From contig OY292280.1 in the NCBI GenBank assembly GCA_958496175.1, positions 20,212,001-20,276,000 of the forward strand: a DNA stretch of 64,000 bases, read 5' to 3'. This document shows positions 48,594-61,852 of this stretch, one piece after another. This stretch comes from Sisyra terminalis (lineage: Eukaryota > Arthropoda > Insecta > Neuroptera > Sisyridae). Position 1 is the stretch's first letter. Each line of letters begins with the position of its first letter. The notes below the pieces were generated by a model. That model did no database searches and was not told the origin of the DNA. It was given only the letters and a program-made list of their open reading frames with translations. A program made the translations under genes and the position numbers.

Positions 48594-50619
48594 AAATAAA
48601 AAGCATTTGTTACGTACATCTTTGGAAAATTGAAACTGGAAATTAAATTGATGAAAGTCTATGCGAAAAAATTCGACAGATATTGGGTCTTTTAAGAAGG
48701 TGACTTTTCATTATGAGGTCTAGTATTCTCAACGGATTCTGAATTAAGGCTATCAAGTGAAATAGAATAGGAAAACAATTTTGTCCTGTGAGCCAAAGGA
48801 CACCCGCATATCGTTTCAAACTTTCAAAAAGGACAATTTTCTAATGCATAAAAAGGACATAAGGGATGTTTTCCTCACTAAATTAAAGTTGAATATTATA
48901 AACTAAACCATTCTTAACCACTATGCAAAAAATAAAAAGCATTTGTTACGTATATCTTTGGAAAATTGAAACTGGAAATTAAATTGATGAAAGTCTATGC
49001 GTAAAAATTCGACTGATATTGGGTCATTTAAAGATGGTGACTTTTCATTATGAGGTCTAGTTTTCTCAACGGATTCTGAATTAAGGCTATCAAGTGAAAT
49101 ATAATAGGAAAAAAATTTTGTCCTGTGTGCCAAAAGACACCCGCAATAACGTTTCAAACTTTCAAAAAGGACAATTTTCTAATGCATATAAAGGACATAA
49201 GGGATGTTTTCCTCACTAAATTAAAGTTGAATATTATAAACTAAACCATTCTTAACCACTATGCAAAAAATAAAAAGCATTTGTTACGTATATCTTTGGA
49301 AAATTGAAACTGGAAATTAAATTGATGAAAGTCAATGCGTAAAAATTCGACTGATATTGGGTCATTTAAAGAAGGTGACTTTTCATTATGAGGTCTAGTT
49401 TTCTCAACGGATTCTGAATTAAGGCTATCAAGTGAAATATAATAGGAAAAAAATTTTGTCCTGTGTGCCAAAAGACACCCGCAATAACGTTTCAAACTTT
49501 CAAAAAGGACAATTTTCTAATGCATATAAAGGACATAAGGGATGTTTTCCTTCACGAAATTAAAGTAGAATATTATAAACTAAACCATTCTTAACCACTA
49601 TGCAAAAAATAAAAAGCATTTGTTACGTACATCTTTGGAAAATTGAAACTGGAAATTAAATTGATGAAAGTCTATGCGAAAAAATTCGACAGATATTGGG
49701 TCTTTTAAGAAGGTGACTTTTCATTATGAGGTCTAGTATTCTCAACGGATTCTGAATTAAGGCTATCAAGTGAAATATAATAGGAAAACAATTTTGTCCT
49801 GTGAGCCAAAGGACACCCGCATATCGTTTCAAACTTTCAAAAAGGACAATTTTCTAATGCATAAAAAGGACATAAGGGATGTTTTCCTCACTAAATTAAA
49901 GTTGAATATTATAAACTAAACCATTCTTAACCACTATGCAAAAAATAAAAAGCATTTGTTACGTATATCTTTGGAAAATTGAAACTGGAAATTAAATTGA
50001 TGAAAGTCTATGCGTAAAAATTCGACTGATATTGGGTCATTTAAAGATGGTGACTTTTCATTATGAGGTCTAGTTTTCTCAACGGATTCTGAATTAAGGC
50101 TATCAAGTGAAATATAATAGGAAAAAAATTTTGTCCTGTGTGCCAAAAGACACCCGCAATAACGTTTCAAACTTTCAAAAAGGACAATTTTCTAATGCAT
50201 ATAAAGGACATAAGGGATGTTTTCCTCACTAAATTAAAGTTGAATATTATAAACTAAACCATTCTTAACCACTATGCAAAAAATAAAAAGCATTTGTTAC
50301 GTATATCTTTGGAAAATTGAAACTGGAAATTAAATTGATGAAAGTCAATGCGTAAAAATTCGACTGATATTGGGTCATTTAAAGAAGGTGACTTTTCATT
50401 ATGAGGTCTAGTTTTCTCAACGGATTCTGAATTAAGGCTATCAAGTGAAATATAATAGGAAAAAAATTTTGTCCTGTGTGCCAAAAGACACCCGCAATAA
50501 CGTTTCAAACTTTCAAAAAGGACAATTTTCTAATGCATATAAAGGACATAAGGGATGTTTTCCTTCACGAAATTAAAGTAGAATATTATAAACTAAACCA
50601 TTCTTAACCACTATGCAAA
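48594..50619 (+). repeat. Three-monomer higher-order repeat, 1013-bp period, two copies
   Basis: ATTCGACAGATATTGGGTCT, followed by TTTAAGAAGG, occurs only at 48671 and 49684, and CACCCGCATATCG (two bases short) also occurs twice. The two following monomers share TATGCGTAAAAATTCG or CAATGCGTAAAAATTCG. The copies are almost identical, so this duplication looks among the youngest in the window. Confidence 0.9.
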
Positions 50620-51313
50620 AAATAAAAAGCATTTGTTACGTATATCTTTGGAAAATTGAAACTGGAAATTAAATTGTTGAAAGTCTATGCGAAAAAATTC
50701 GACTGATATTGGGTCATTTAAAGAAGGTGACTTTTCATTATGAGGTCTAGTTTTCTCAACGGATTCAGAATTAAGGCTATCAAGTGAAATATAATAGGAA
50801 AAAAATTTTGTCCTGTGTGCCAAAAGACATCCGCAATATCGATTCAAACTTTCAAATAGGACTATTTTCAAATGCATAAAAAGGACATAAGGGATGTTTT
50901 CCTCACAAAATTAAAGTTGAATATTATAAACTAAACCATTCTTAACCACTATGCCAAAAATAAAAAGCATTTGTTACGTATATCTTTGGAAAATTGAAAC
51001 TGGAAATTAAATTGTTGAAAGTCTATGCGAAAAAATTCGACTGATATTGGGTCATTTAAAGAAGGTGACTTTTCATTATGAGGTCTAGTTTTCTCAACGG
51101 ATTTTGAATTAAGGCTATCAAGTGAAATATACTAGGAAAACAATTTTGTCCTGTGTGCCAAAAGACACCCGCAATATCGTTTCAAACTTTCAAAAAGGAC
51201 AATTTTCTAATGCATAAAAAGGACATAAGGGATGTTTTCCTCACTTAATTAAAGTTGAATATTATAAACTAAACCATTCTTAACCACTATGCAAAAAATA
51301 AAAAGCATTTGTT

Positions 51314-53724
51314 GGAAAACTTTTAGGTCCTTGATCCTTTTTTTCAAGAAAACAAATTTGTATTTAAATAGCATTAGCTAGCACAATAGGTGAATTTTAA
51401 ATATCGAAAAATCCATTAACGATATCGAAAACTTTAGGTTTTATTGGATTTTTGTTTCGATCGTAACGTAATATAGCTATGGTGTGAATTTCATCGAGAA
51501 ATTCGACAAACATTTTTTTGAAAAAAATCGACGTACATTTGGTCGACGAAATAAAATTTCTCAGAAGAGAAAAAAAAAAGTTTTTCCCCTTAAGCTTTTC
51601 CGGGACCAAATTTATACCATCGATAGAGTAATTCAAGCGCTATCGAATGAGCCTACTATCGTTAACCTACGATCGATAGTTATCGCTACAAATGGCTTTG
51701 AAGTTGGAAAAAGGGAAAAAAATCGCCAATTTAGGCCTATTTTTGGGATTCTTCAGAATTTCTGCCGGAAAATTTTCGCCAAAAAAATGAAAAATTGTAT
51801 AATTAAAAATGATTTTTAGGCTTCTCGGAGCGTAACTAAGCCATTCCCGAAATCCCATTTCACTAAATTCGAAAATTCGAGGTCCCCCCCCCAAAAAAAA
51901 AACCGAAAAAATTGACTTCAGGATATGTTTTTTAGGCCTCCCGTGACGTAACTAAGCCATTCCCAGAGTCCTACTTCCCGAAAATCGAAAATTCGGTAAA
52001 TTTTCGGGAATGACGTCATTGGGTGGCGACGTATGTGTGACGTCATATATATGAAAAGAGTGACGTCACAAAACCATTGAGCAAAAATAAAATGAAAAAT
52101 ATATAGCATCATCGATCGATCATTTCGAACCCCGAAAGGTTGGAACTGTTCGATCGAATATTTCGATGATACAATGTCTGGAATGAGGAATTAATGTAAA
52201 TTAGATATATTATAAGCTGTAAGGAATAGAAATCAATTATTAGAAATTATAAAACTCCGGGACCAATCGGGATGCGAACCAGGGACCTCGACTCCGAACA
52301 ACGGCAACGGCGACCAAGACGACTCGGCTATCAGATGATATATGTAAGTGACCTTAAAACTCATACATAAACAATTCTTATGAGATTTTTGGAAAATTGA
52401 AAAAAAAATTCGATCGATGGAGTTGGAATTTTCCAAAAATATTTTAACCATAGCTGCTCCATGTTAAAGTTGGAAAATTTTACTAAAAACATTGCAACAT
52501 TTTAAGTTCCTTGATCCTTTTTTTCGAAAAAAGCAACATTTGTATTTCAAAAGAATTTCTTCAGAAAATTAAAATGTATATATAAAAAAAATCGATAAGG
52601 AAATCAAAAAGTTAAGATATTTTTCGATATTGTCTTTATCGTATTATTCGATAATCTATCGAAAAATATTGAACTTACCATACTTACCTAATCGTTGCAT
52701 TATCTTAACTTTTCTTTGTATCTTAACTCTGAAATATAAAATTCAGGGGGATGGGTGCGGAAAATCAAATTGAAACAATATGTTCAATTAACATAAATTT
52801 ATTAATGTTAAATATCAATACAGTTTATAATAAATTACAATATTAGTTTTTCCATTATTACAATAGTTTATATAATTTATGTAAAAGTATCAATTATTAT
52901 AATCATATAGAAATATTAAGTTAATTAAATTTTCTTGATTTACAGATATTTTCACAATTTATCACTTAAACCACTTTATCACTTAAACCACTTTATAACT
53001 TCACATTCACTGAATTATTAAAACACAATTTACAGCTCTGATTGTTGTAGTAAATCCATTAGTGATTTTCTCGGTAGATATCAATTGTGGAAATGATATC
53101 CTATATGAATTTGATGGATGATCCTCCAAAGATCCGCATTTATTCCTCAAACGTCCATTCGGAAATGATGAACATCTCAACTCCAATGAATAATTCTCCG
53201 TTGTCATCGGTCAGCTTCTTCTGGAACGAAAAAATCAATAAATAATCAAAAATCAATATTTGGAAGTCTCAAAAGTACAGCGACTTACCAATTATTTATC
53301 TCCCAACAAGATGATACATTCTTTAGCGCAAAAACAATGTCTTTGTCCTTAGTTTCTTGGTAATTTGGATCTGTAAAAATATATTTTATAATTATTTAAA
53401 CAAATTATACTTTCTAGCTACATTAACATGTATAGGTACTGGGGAACATATAATTTACATAATGAAAACATTGGTTGCTTCTGCATTTATTAACACAAAA
53501 GTCACTTCCAATTCTTTTTCATTTACCTATGTAGCATAGATTTAACACTTGTGGGAACGTCACTGGACTTTTTACAATTCACATTAAACATGCTGTGCAA
53601 ATTTTTCCATATACAAAGCCCATTGAAGGTATGAAATTGTGCATCAATTTGGAGGCAGATGAAATCATCAAACCCTTCAATATTCAAGTGCTTCTAACTT
53701 CGTCAAATAGGTAAGGGATGACTT
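51314..53724 (+). repeat. Left direct arm of insert C
   Basis: Homologous to B's left arm with the 57-bp segment present near 51,560-51,615. It carries C9A10 at 51884-51902 and the TGACGTCA cluster near 52,011-52,066. The start TTGGAAAACTTTTAGG is joined to GCATTTG of the satellite. A 66-codon frame at 53007-53207 is open here but closed in B's left arm. Confidence 0.8.
52260..52337 (-). pseudogene. tRNA-like module 1 (insert C, left arm)
   Basis: Same minus-strand boxes (B-box complement at 52270-52280), with one core change (AACGGCAACGG for AACAGCAACGG) and one in the flank (ACTCCGGG). Confidence 0.6.
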
Positions 53725-53785
53725 TGTAGCCGGGCTGATAAGTATGTTGAGGGAACAATCTCCGGGTTCGAACCTTGAAATTGCC
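53725..53785 (+). pseudogene. tRNA-like module 2, shortened (insert C, left arm)
   Basis: GTAGCCGGGCTGATAAG and GGTTCGAACC on the plus strand, as at 23521-23581 in insert B. Confidence 0.45.
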
Positions 53786-54474
53786 ATATGAAGGATATCC
53801 GTAGATGGTGTCCGGTCGCTGCTTATTGCTTAAATACTTTTCTTACAGTTGTATCTAGCTACTCGAGGACCAATCTTTAAATGGAGTCATCAAAAAATGA
53901 ACAAGACCTAACATTTAATTATTTATGTCAATAGGAAATGAGGATTGTTTTCTGATAAATTTGTACAGTACCTGCAGCATTTCTTCGGACGTTTTCCAGA
54001 TGATTTTCTGAAAAATAAACGATGGTAAGTGCAAGTGTTTTATTCCTGTAAAAAGTTGTTACTTTCAATTCGAAAAGGTTTGCAACTACCTTTGGGGCAT
54101 AGACGGTATAGACCCAAAGAATAATAAGTGTCAATTTCACCAAACAATCGTTCCTATTCATAGTAGGTAAGTTTTATTCCGTTTTCACCGGAAAATATGC
54201 AGATTTCTGCTACTCTCCGGAACGATTTACTGGACGGCTATGCTGGAACCGGAGGTTTCGAATTCGATTGGCGAATGAGCCCAATATGTTTTGCTACCAT
54301 AATAATTGGTTTTAATTTCTTTTAACTTACGTTGGCTCACATTATCACTTAATAACATGAACCCTCGTTTCCGAATTTTAGCACCATGTGTTCAATCGAT
54401 CAACGATAGCCTTCGACATTTGGAAATGATTGATTGATCGATCGATGATTTACCTATATGTTTTTCCAATTAAA
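53786..54474. other. Unique middle of insert C
   Basis: Counterpart of 23582-24270, nearly unchanged. It contains the same small minus-strand frame and the GATTGATCGATCGATGATT run. Nothing else is identified. Confidence 0.6.
53928..54161 (-). CDS. Hypothetical 77-aa frame with signal-peptide-like N terminus (copy in insert C)
   Basis: Same ATG-initiated frame as at 23724-23957, with no amino-acid difference. The hydrophobic N terminus suggests secretion if it is ever translated. The same splice-like motifs interrupt it. I recognise no family and cannot separate function from recent duplication. Confidence 0.2.
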   Translation of the reverse strand: MNRNDCLVKLTLIILWVYTVYAPKVVANLFELKVTTFYRNKTLALTIVYFSENHLENVRRNAAGTVQIYQKTILISY

Positions 54475-54933
54475 TCATGGTTAAGGATGATTTAATCTTT
54501 AATATTCAACTCAATTTTGGCGAAACAAAACATCCCTTATATCCTTTTTATGCACTCGAAAATTGTCCTTTTTGAAACTTTGAAACGATATTGCGGGTGT
54601 CCTGTGGCACTCAGGATAAAAATTTTTTCACTCCACATCTCACGTAAGGACATTGATTAATAATCCGTTGCGAAAATTAGCTGTTATAAGGAAAAGTCAC
54701 CCCTCAAAAATGACCTTTTTTCAAGCCAATTTGTTGCAAGGGTTTTCACCTCCTTAATTTCCCAATTTAATTTTCCAAGGATCTAGTGAACCAATGCTTA
54801 TGATTTTTTGCATCATGGTTAAGGATGATTTAATCTTTAATATTCAACTCAATTTTGGCGAAACAAAACATCCCTTATATCCTTTTTAAGCACTCGAAAA
54901 TTGTCCTTTTTGAAAATTTGAATCGATATTGCG
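54475..54933 (-). repeat. Diverged inverted satellite, 1.36 monomers, inside insert C
   Basis: TCATGGTTAAGGATG starts at 54475 and 54813, again 338 bp apart. The sequence follows the copy in B with a few substitutions (GTTGCAAGGG for GGTGCTAGGG, CACTCAGG for CACACAGG). The shared divergence shows that it was already old when B and C separated. Confidence 0.88.
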
Positions 54934-57900
54934 ATATTGGTTCGAAAAAAACCTTTATTTAACGGTGTTACAGGCGATTGAAAATTGGATGGTTTTATGA
55001 TTTTTTCTGCCACATGGATTGTCGATTTCATCCCTTAAACGAGCTTTGTTTTCGAAATAATTAGCACAGCTTGTATGGGAGGACTTAAACTTTCTGTTTG
55101 GATTTCTCCATTGTAAGTTTGTTCAATTTTTACCAGTTTCCATGTAGTCAATTGCATCTCTTATGTGTGAAAAATCAAAAGCAGTAAGTTCATAATTCAG
55201 TTTTTAAATTATTGTTTTTTTTTCTAACATATATCTAATTTGTTGACAATTCGAATTGTTTAGAATTTTAAATTAAGACAACGCCAAAATGCATTCGACT
55301 TTTGTTGGAAGCTATGAGTACATGCACCTGACTCATAGGTGGCACTAAAAACTTAAGGTGGTTCAATTGACATACATGTCAAAAGTTCACACGTTGTAGC
55401 ATAGATGGAGGTACGATACATGTCAATGTGACAGCTTATTTTTGAAAGTTATTAGTTCTTAATTGACTTTAGTTTATCCAATTAAATTGAATATTTTATG
55501 TTATGGTTGTTTGAGCTGATGGCCAATGTTACATTTTAACTTCATAAAATCAGAATCGAATTAAATAAATGTGAAACAGATAATGTTTATTGTGAAATTG
55601 TAGGTATGGACGCAATGTTTATATGAGATTATATGTACTTTCTGTTACTTTGGTAGATATTTTCCAACGTTTAACTAACTAATGAACGACAAAAATGTAT
55701 TTTTAAAATATATTTAAAAATAATTCATTCAGAGAAGAATCTAATCAAATCATCTGTAAATGTAAGCCACTGGGAGTGCAGCTTAAGTATTGTGAATATC
55801 AGAAGAATATATCAATCCACGGGATAAACAGGAAGATAATAAAAGATCTGGTTTTGATCACCGAATTAGGCATAATAGCGACTTAAACCATGGTTGTAAT
55901 TGAAAGTCCTCCTCATGGAGAGCTGATTTTTGCAATACAGTTAAGAATGATTCAGTTTTAAATGGCAGCAATTTTCTGCGAAAGAAAACCATCTCTTATA
56001 TCCTTTTTATGTACTTGAAAATTGTCCTTTTTGAAACTTTGAAAAAACAGCCCTTATCAGAAAAAGCAATCTTGCAACTTTGTTTATAAATGCAGAAGTT
56101 TAGCAATCATTGTTTCATTATGGAAATTATGTAAATGGGCTGCGCCATATGTTCCCCAGTCTACATGTTAATGTCCCTAAAAAATTACAATTTGTTTAAA
56201 TATTAATAAAATATATTTTTACAAATCCATACCAAGACATACTAAGAATCTGAGACCCAAGACATTGTTTTTGCGCTGAAGAAAGTATCACCATTTTGGG
56301 AGATAAATGATTGGTAAGTCGCTGTACTTTTGAGACCTCCAAATATTTTATTATTGATTTTTGATTATTTATTGATTTTTTCGTTCCAGAAGAAGCTGAC
56401 CGATGACAACGGAGAATTATTCATTGGAGTTGAGATGTTCATCATTTCCGAATGGACGTTTGAGGAATAAATGCGGATCTTTGGAGGATCATCCATCAAA
56501 TTCATAAAGGATATCATTTCCACAATTGATATCTACCGAGAAAATCACTAATGGATTTACTACAACAATCAGAGCTGTAAATTGTGTTTTAATAATTCAG
56601 TGAATGTGAAGTTATAAAGTGGTTTAAGTGATAAAGTGGTTTAAGTGATAAATAGTGAAAATATCTGTAAATCAAGAAAATTTAATTAACTTAATATTTC
56701 TATATGATTATAATAATTGATACTTTTACATAAATTATATAAACTATTGTAATAATGGAAAAACTAATATTGTTATTTATTATAAACTGTATTGATATTT
56801 AACATTAATAAATTTATTTTAATTGAATATATTTTTTCAATTCGATTTTCCGCACCCATCCTCTTGAATTTTATATTTCAGAGTTAAGATACAAAGAAAA
56901 GTTAAGATAATGCAACGAAGAGGTAAGTAAGGTAAAATCAATGTTTTTCGATAGATTATCGAATAATTCGATTAAGCCAATATCGAAAAATATCTCAACT
57001 TTTTGAAGTCCTAATCGATTTTATTTTATATATAAATTTTAATTTTCTGAAGAAACTCTTTTGAAATACAAATTTGTTTTTGTCGATAAAAAGGATCAAG
57101 GACCATAAAATGTTGCAATGTTTTTAGTAAAATTTTCCAACTTTAACATGGAGCAGCTATGGTTAAAAGGTTTTTGGAAAATTCCAACTCCTTCGATCGA
57201 ATTTTTTTTTCAATTTTCCACAAATCTCATAAGAATTGTTTATATATGAGTTTTAAGGTCATTTACATATATCATCTGATGGCCGAGTCGTCTTGGTCGC
57301 CGTTGCTGTTGTTCGGAGTCGAGGTCCCTGGTTCGCATCCCGATTGGTCCCGGATTTTTATAATTTCTAATAATTGATTTCTATTCCTTACAGCTTATAA
57401 TATATCTAATTAACATTAATTCCTCATTCCAGACATTGTATCATCGAAATATTCGATCGAACAGTTCCAACCTTTCGGGGTTCGAAATGATCGATCGATG
57501 ATGCTATATATTTTTCATTTTATTTTTGCTCAATGGTTTTGTGACGTCACTCTTTTCATATATATGACGTCACACATACGTCGCCACCCAATGACGTAAT
57601 TCCCGAAAAATTACCGAATTTTCGATTTTCGGGAAGTAGGACTCTGGGAATGGCTTAGTTACGTCACGGGAGGCCTAAAAAAAATATCCTGAAGTCAATT
57701 TTTTCGTTTTTTTTTTTTGGGGGGGGACCTCGAATTTTCGAATTTAGTGAAATGGGATTTCGGGAATGGCTTAGTTATGCTCCGAGAAGCCTAAATATCA
57801 TTTTTAATTATATAATTTTTCATTTTTTGGCGAAAAATTTTTGGGCCGGTTTTCAAAATAATCCCAAAAGTAGGCCTAAATTGGCGTTTTTTTTCCACTT

Positions 57901-58378
57901 TTTCCAACTTTAAAGCCATTTGTAGCGATAACTATCGATCGTAGGGTAACGATAGTAGGCTCATTCGATAGCGCTTGAATTACTCTATCGATGGTATAAA
58001 TTTGGTCCCGGAAAAGCTTAAGGGGAAAAACTTTTTTTTTTCTCTTCAGTGAAATTTTATTTCGTCGACCAAATGTACGTCGATTTTTTTCAAAAAAATG
58101 TTTGTCGAATTTCTCGATGAAATTCACACCATAGCTATATTACGTTACGATCGTAACAAAAATCCAATAAAACCTAAAGTTTTCGATATCGTTAATGGTT
58201 TTTTCGATATTTAAAATTCACCTATTGCGCTAGCTAATGCTATTTAAATACAAATTTATTTTCTTGAAAAAAAGGATCAAGGACCTAAAAGTTTTCCAAT
58301 GTGGATTCACATCTTTTCCGATCGTAACATGGAGCACCTATGGTTAAATTTTTGCCGGAAAATTCCATGAAAATCGTT
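54934..58378 (-). repeat. Inverted arm of insert C
   Basis: Pairs with the right arm around a centre at 58387.5. It carries tRNA-like module 1, T12G8 at 57707-57726, the satellite relic at 55925-56044 and the splice-like sites. As in insert B, it lacks module 2 and its acceptor reads ACAAATC instead of ACAGATC. One TGACGTCA in the cluster has become TGACGTAA. Confidence 0.85.
57275..57352 (+). pseudogene. tRNA-like module 1 (insert C, inverted arm)
   Basis: The A-box here is TGGCCGAG rather than TAGCCGAG, closer to the usual Pol III consensus. The B-box GGTTCGCATCC is at 57330-57340. Confidence 0.6.
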
Positions 58379-58501
58379 CCGGTGACCATTTGATCAAACG
58401 ATTTTATTGGAATTTTCCGGCAAAATTTTAACCATAGGAGCTCCATGATACGATCGGAAAAGATGTGAATCCACATTGGAAAACTTTTAGGTCCTTGATC
58501 C
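58274..58501. repeat. Centre of the large inverted repeat (hairpin), insert C
   Basis: GGATCAAGGA at 58274 pairs with TCCTTGATCC ending at 58501, and AAAATCGTT (58370-58378) pairs perfectly with AACGATTTT (58397-58405). That leaves an 18-nt spacer containing GGTGACC and TTGATCA. Pairing near the centre is better than in insert B. Confidence 0.92.
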
Positions 58502-59419
58502 TTTTTTTCAAGAAAACAAATTTGTAATTAAATAGCATTAGCTAGCACAATAGGTGAATTTTAAATATCGAAAAAACCATTAACGATATCGAAAACTTTA
58601 GGTTTAATTGGATTTTTGTTTCGATTGTAACGTAATATAGCTATGGTGTGAATTTCATCGAGAAATTCGACAAACATTTTTTTGAAAAAAATCGACGTAC
58701 ATTTGGTCGACGAAATAAAATTTCTCAGAAGAGAATAAAAAAAGTTTTTCCCCTTAAGCTTTTCCGGGACCAAATTTATACCATCGATAGAGTAATTCAA
58801 GCGCTATCGAATGAGCCTACTATCGTTACCCTGCGATCGATAGTTATCGCTACAAATGGCTTTAAAGTTGGAAAAAGTGAAAAAAAACGCCAATTTAGGC
58901 CTACTTTTGGGATTTTTTAGAAAACCGGCCCAAAAATTTTTCGCCAAAAAATGAAAAATTATATAATTAAAAATGATATTTAGGCTTCTCGGAGCGTAAC
59001 TAAGCCATTCCCGAAATCCCATTTCACTAAATTCGAGGTCCCCCCCCCAAAAAAAAAAACGAAAAAATTGTCTTCAGGATATGATTTTTAGGCCTCCCGT
59101 GACGTAACTAAGCCATTCCCAGAGTCCTACTTCCCGAAAATCGAAAATTCGGTAAATTTTCGGGAATGACGTCATTGGGTGGCGACGTATGTGTGACTTT
59201 ATATATATGAAAAGAGTGACGTCACAAAACCATTGAGCAAAAATAAAATGATAAATATAATGCATCATCGATCGATCGATCAATTCCAACCCCGAAAGGC
59301 TGGAACTGTTCGATCGAATATTTCGATGATACAATGTCTGGAATGAGGAATTATTGTTAATTAGATATATTATAAGCTGTAAGGAATAGAAATCAATTAT
59401 TAGAAATTATAAAAATCCG

Positions 59420-59497
59420 GGACCAATCGGGATGCGAACCAGGGACCTCGACTCCGAACAACAGCAACGGCGACCAAGACGACTCGGCTATCAGATG
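59420..59497 (-). pseudogene. tRNA-like module 1 (insert C, right arm)
   Basis: Same boxes on the minus strand (B-box complement at 59430-59440), with no core difference from insert A. Confidence 0.6.
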
Positions 59498-61775
59498 ATA
59501 TATGTAAATGACCTTAAAACTCATACATAAACAATTCTTATGAGATTTTTGGAAAATTGAAAAAAAAATTCGATCGATGGAGTTGGAATTTTCCAAAAAC
59601 CTTATAACCATAGCTGCTCCATGTTAAAGTTGGAAAATTTTACTAAAAACATTGCAACATTTTAAGCTCCTTGATCCTTTTTATCGACAAAAACAAATTT
59701 GTATTTCAAAAGAGTTTCTTCAGAAAATTAAAATTTATATATAATGAAAAATCGATAAGGACTTCAAAAAGTTAAGATATTTTTCGATATTGGCTTTATC
59801 GAATTATTCGATAATCTATCGAATAATATTGAACTTACCTTACTTACCTCTTCGTTGCATTATCTTAACTTTTCTTTGTATCTTAACTCTGAAATATAAA
59901 ATTCAAGAGGATTGGTGCGGAAAAACGAATTGAAAAAATATATTCAATTAAAATAAATTTATTAATATTAAATATCAATTCAGTTTATAATAAATTACAA
60001 TATTATTTTTCTCCATTATTACAATAGTTTATATAATTTATGTAAAAGTATCAATTATTATAATCATATAGAAATATAAAGTTAATACAATTTTCTTGAT
60101 TTTTCAGATATTTTCACTATTTATCACTTAAACCACTTTATCACTTCACATTCACTGAATTATTAAAACACAATTTACAGCACAGATTGTTGTAGTAAAT
60201 CCATTAGTGATCTTCTTGGTAGATATCAATTGTGGAAATGATATCCCACAGGAATTTGCTTGATGATCCTCCAACGATCCACATTTATTCCTCAAACGTC
60301 CATTTGGAAATGATGAACATCTCAACTCCAATGAATAATTCCCCGTTGTCATCGGTCAGCTTCTTCTGGAACGAAAAGATCAATAAATAATCAAAAATCA
60401 ATAATAAAATATTTGGAGGTCTCAAAAGTACAGCGACTTACCAATCATTTATCTCCCAAAATGATGATACATTCTTCAGCGCAAAAACAATGTCTTGGTC
60501 CTTAGTCTCTTGGTAATTTGGATCTGTAAAAATATATTTCATTAATATTTAAACAAACTATACTTTCTGGGGACATTAACTTGAATACTGGGGAACATAT
60601 GGCGCAGCCCATTTACATAATTTCCATAATGAAACAATGGTTGCTAAACTTCTGCATTTATTAACAAAGTTGCAAGATTGCTTTTCCTGATAAGGGCTGT
60701 TTTTTCAAAGTTTCAAAAAGGACAATTTTCAAGTACATAAAAAGGATATAAGAGATGGTTTTCTTTCGCAGAAAATTGCTGCCATTTAAAACTGAATCAT
60801 TCTTAACTGTATTGCAAAAATCAGCTCTCCATGAGGAGGACTTTCAATTACAACCATGGTTTAAGTCGCTATTATGCCTAATTCGGTGATCAAAACCTGA
60901 TCTTTTAATATCTTCCTGTTTATCCCGTGGATTGAGATATTCTTCTGATATTCACAATACTTAAGCTGCACTCCCAGTGGCTTACATTTACAGATGATTT
61001 GATTAGATTCTTCTCTGAATGAATTATTTTTAAATATATTTTAAAAATACATTTTTGTCGTTCATTAGTTAGTTAAACGTTGGAAAATATCAACCAAAGT
61101 AACAGAAAGTACATATAACCTCATATAAACATTGCGCCCATACCGACAATTTTACAATAAATATTACCTGTTTCACATTTATTTATTCGATTTTGATTTT
61201 ATGAAGTTAAAATGTAACATTGGCCATCAGATCAAACAACCATAACATTAAATAATAAATTTATTTGGATAAACTAAAGTCAATTATGAACTAATAACTT
61301 TCAAAAATTAGCTGTCGCATTGACATGTATCGTATCTCCACCTATGCTAGAACGTGTGAACTCTTGACATGTATGTCAATTGAACCACCTTAAGTTTTTA
61401 GTGCCACCTGTGAGTCAGGTGGATGTACTCATAGCTTCCAACAAAATACGAATCGCATTTTGGCGTTGTCTTAATTCAAAATTCTAAACAATTCGAATTG
61501 TCAATACATAAGAAATGTTAGAAATAAGCAATAAATTTAAAAATTAAATATAATTACTTACTGCTTTTGATTTTTCACACATAAGAGATGAAATTGAGTA
61601 GGAAATTGAATATGAAATAAAGGCATGCCAATCGAAAACTTAAGTTCATCCGTACATGCTGGGCAAATTTTTCCGAAAACCAAGCTCGTTTAAGGGATGA
61701 CCGCGGCAATTTGGTGACGTTATGGCATTATTTCTAGACTTTAAAAAATATAAATAAATTATAAAAAAAAAAATA

Positions 61776-61852
61776 TGACATTTTCAAGGTTCGAACCCGG
61801 AGATTGTTGCTTTAGATTCTCTCAACATATCCACTCGGCTACAACTGCACGT
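61776..61852 (-). pseudogene. tRNA-like module 2 (insert C, right arm)
   Basis: Minus-strand TAGCCGAGTGG and GGTTCGAACC, as in insert A, next to a longer A run. Confidence 0.55.

Larger units (their letters stand above)
32538..51313 (+). repeat. Satellite array 3 (338/339-bp monomers)
   Basis: The largest block, about 55.5 direct copies, mixing 338-bp and 339-bp monomers according to TTTTCCTCAC or TTTTCCTTCAC. It contains at least three distinct higher-order duplications (listed separately). The first copies after insert B include variants also found in array 2. Copies near 11-15 kb and near 47,278 share AATTAAAACTGGAAATTTAATTG. The block stops inside a monomer at insert C. No gene is present. 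Confidence 0.97.
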
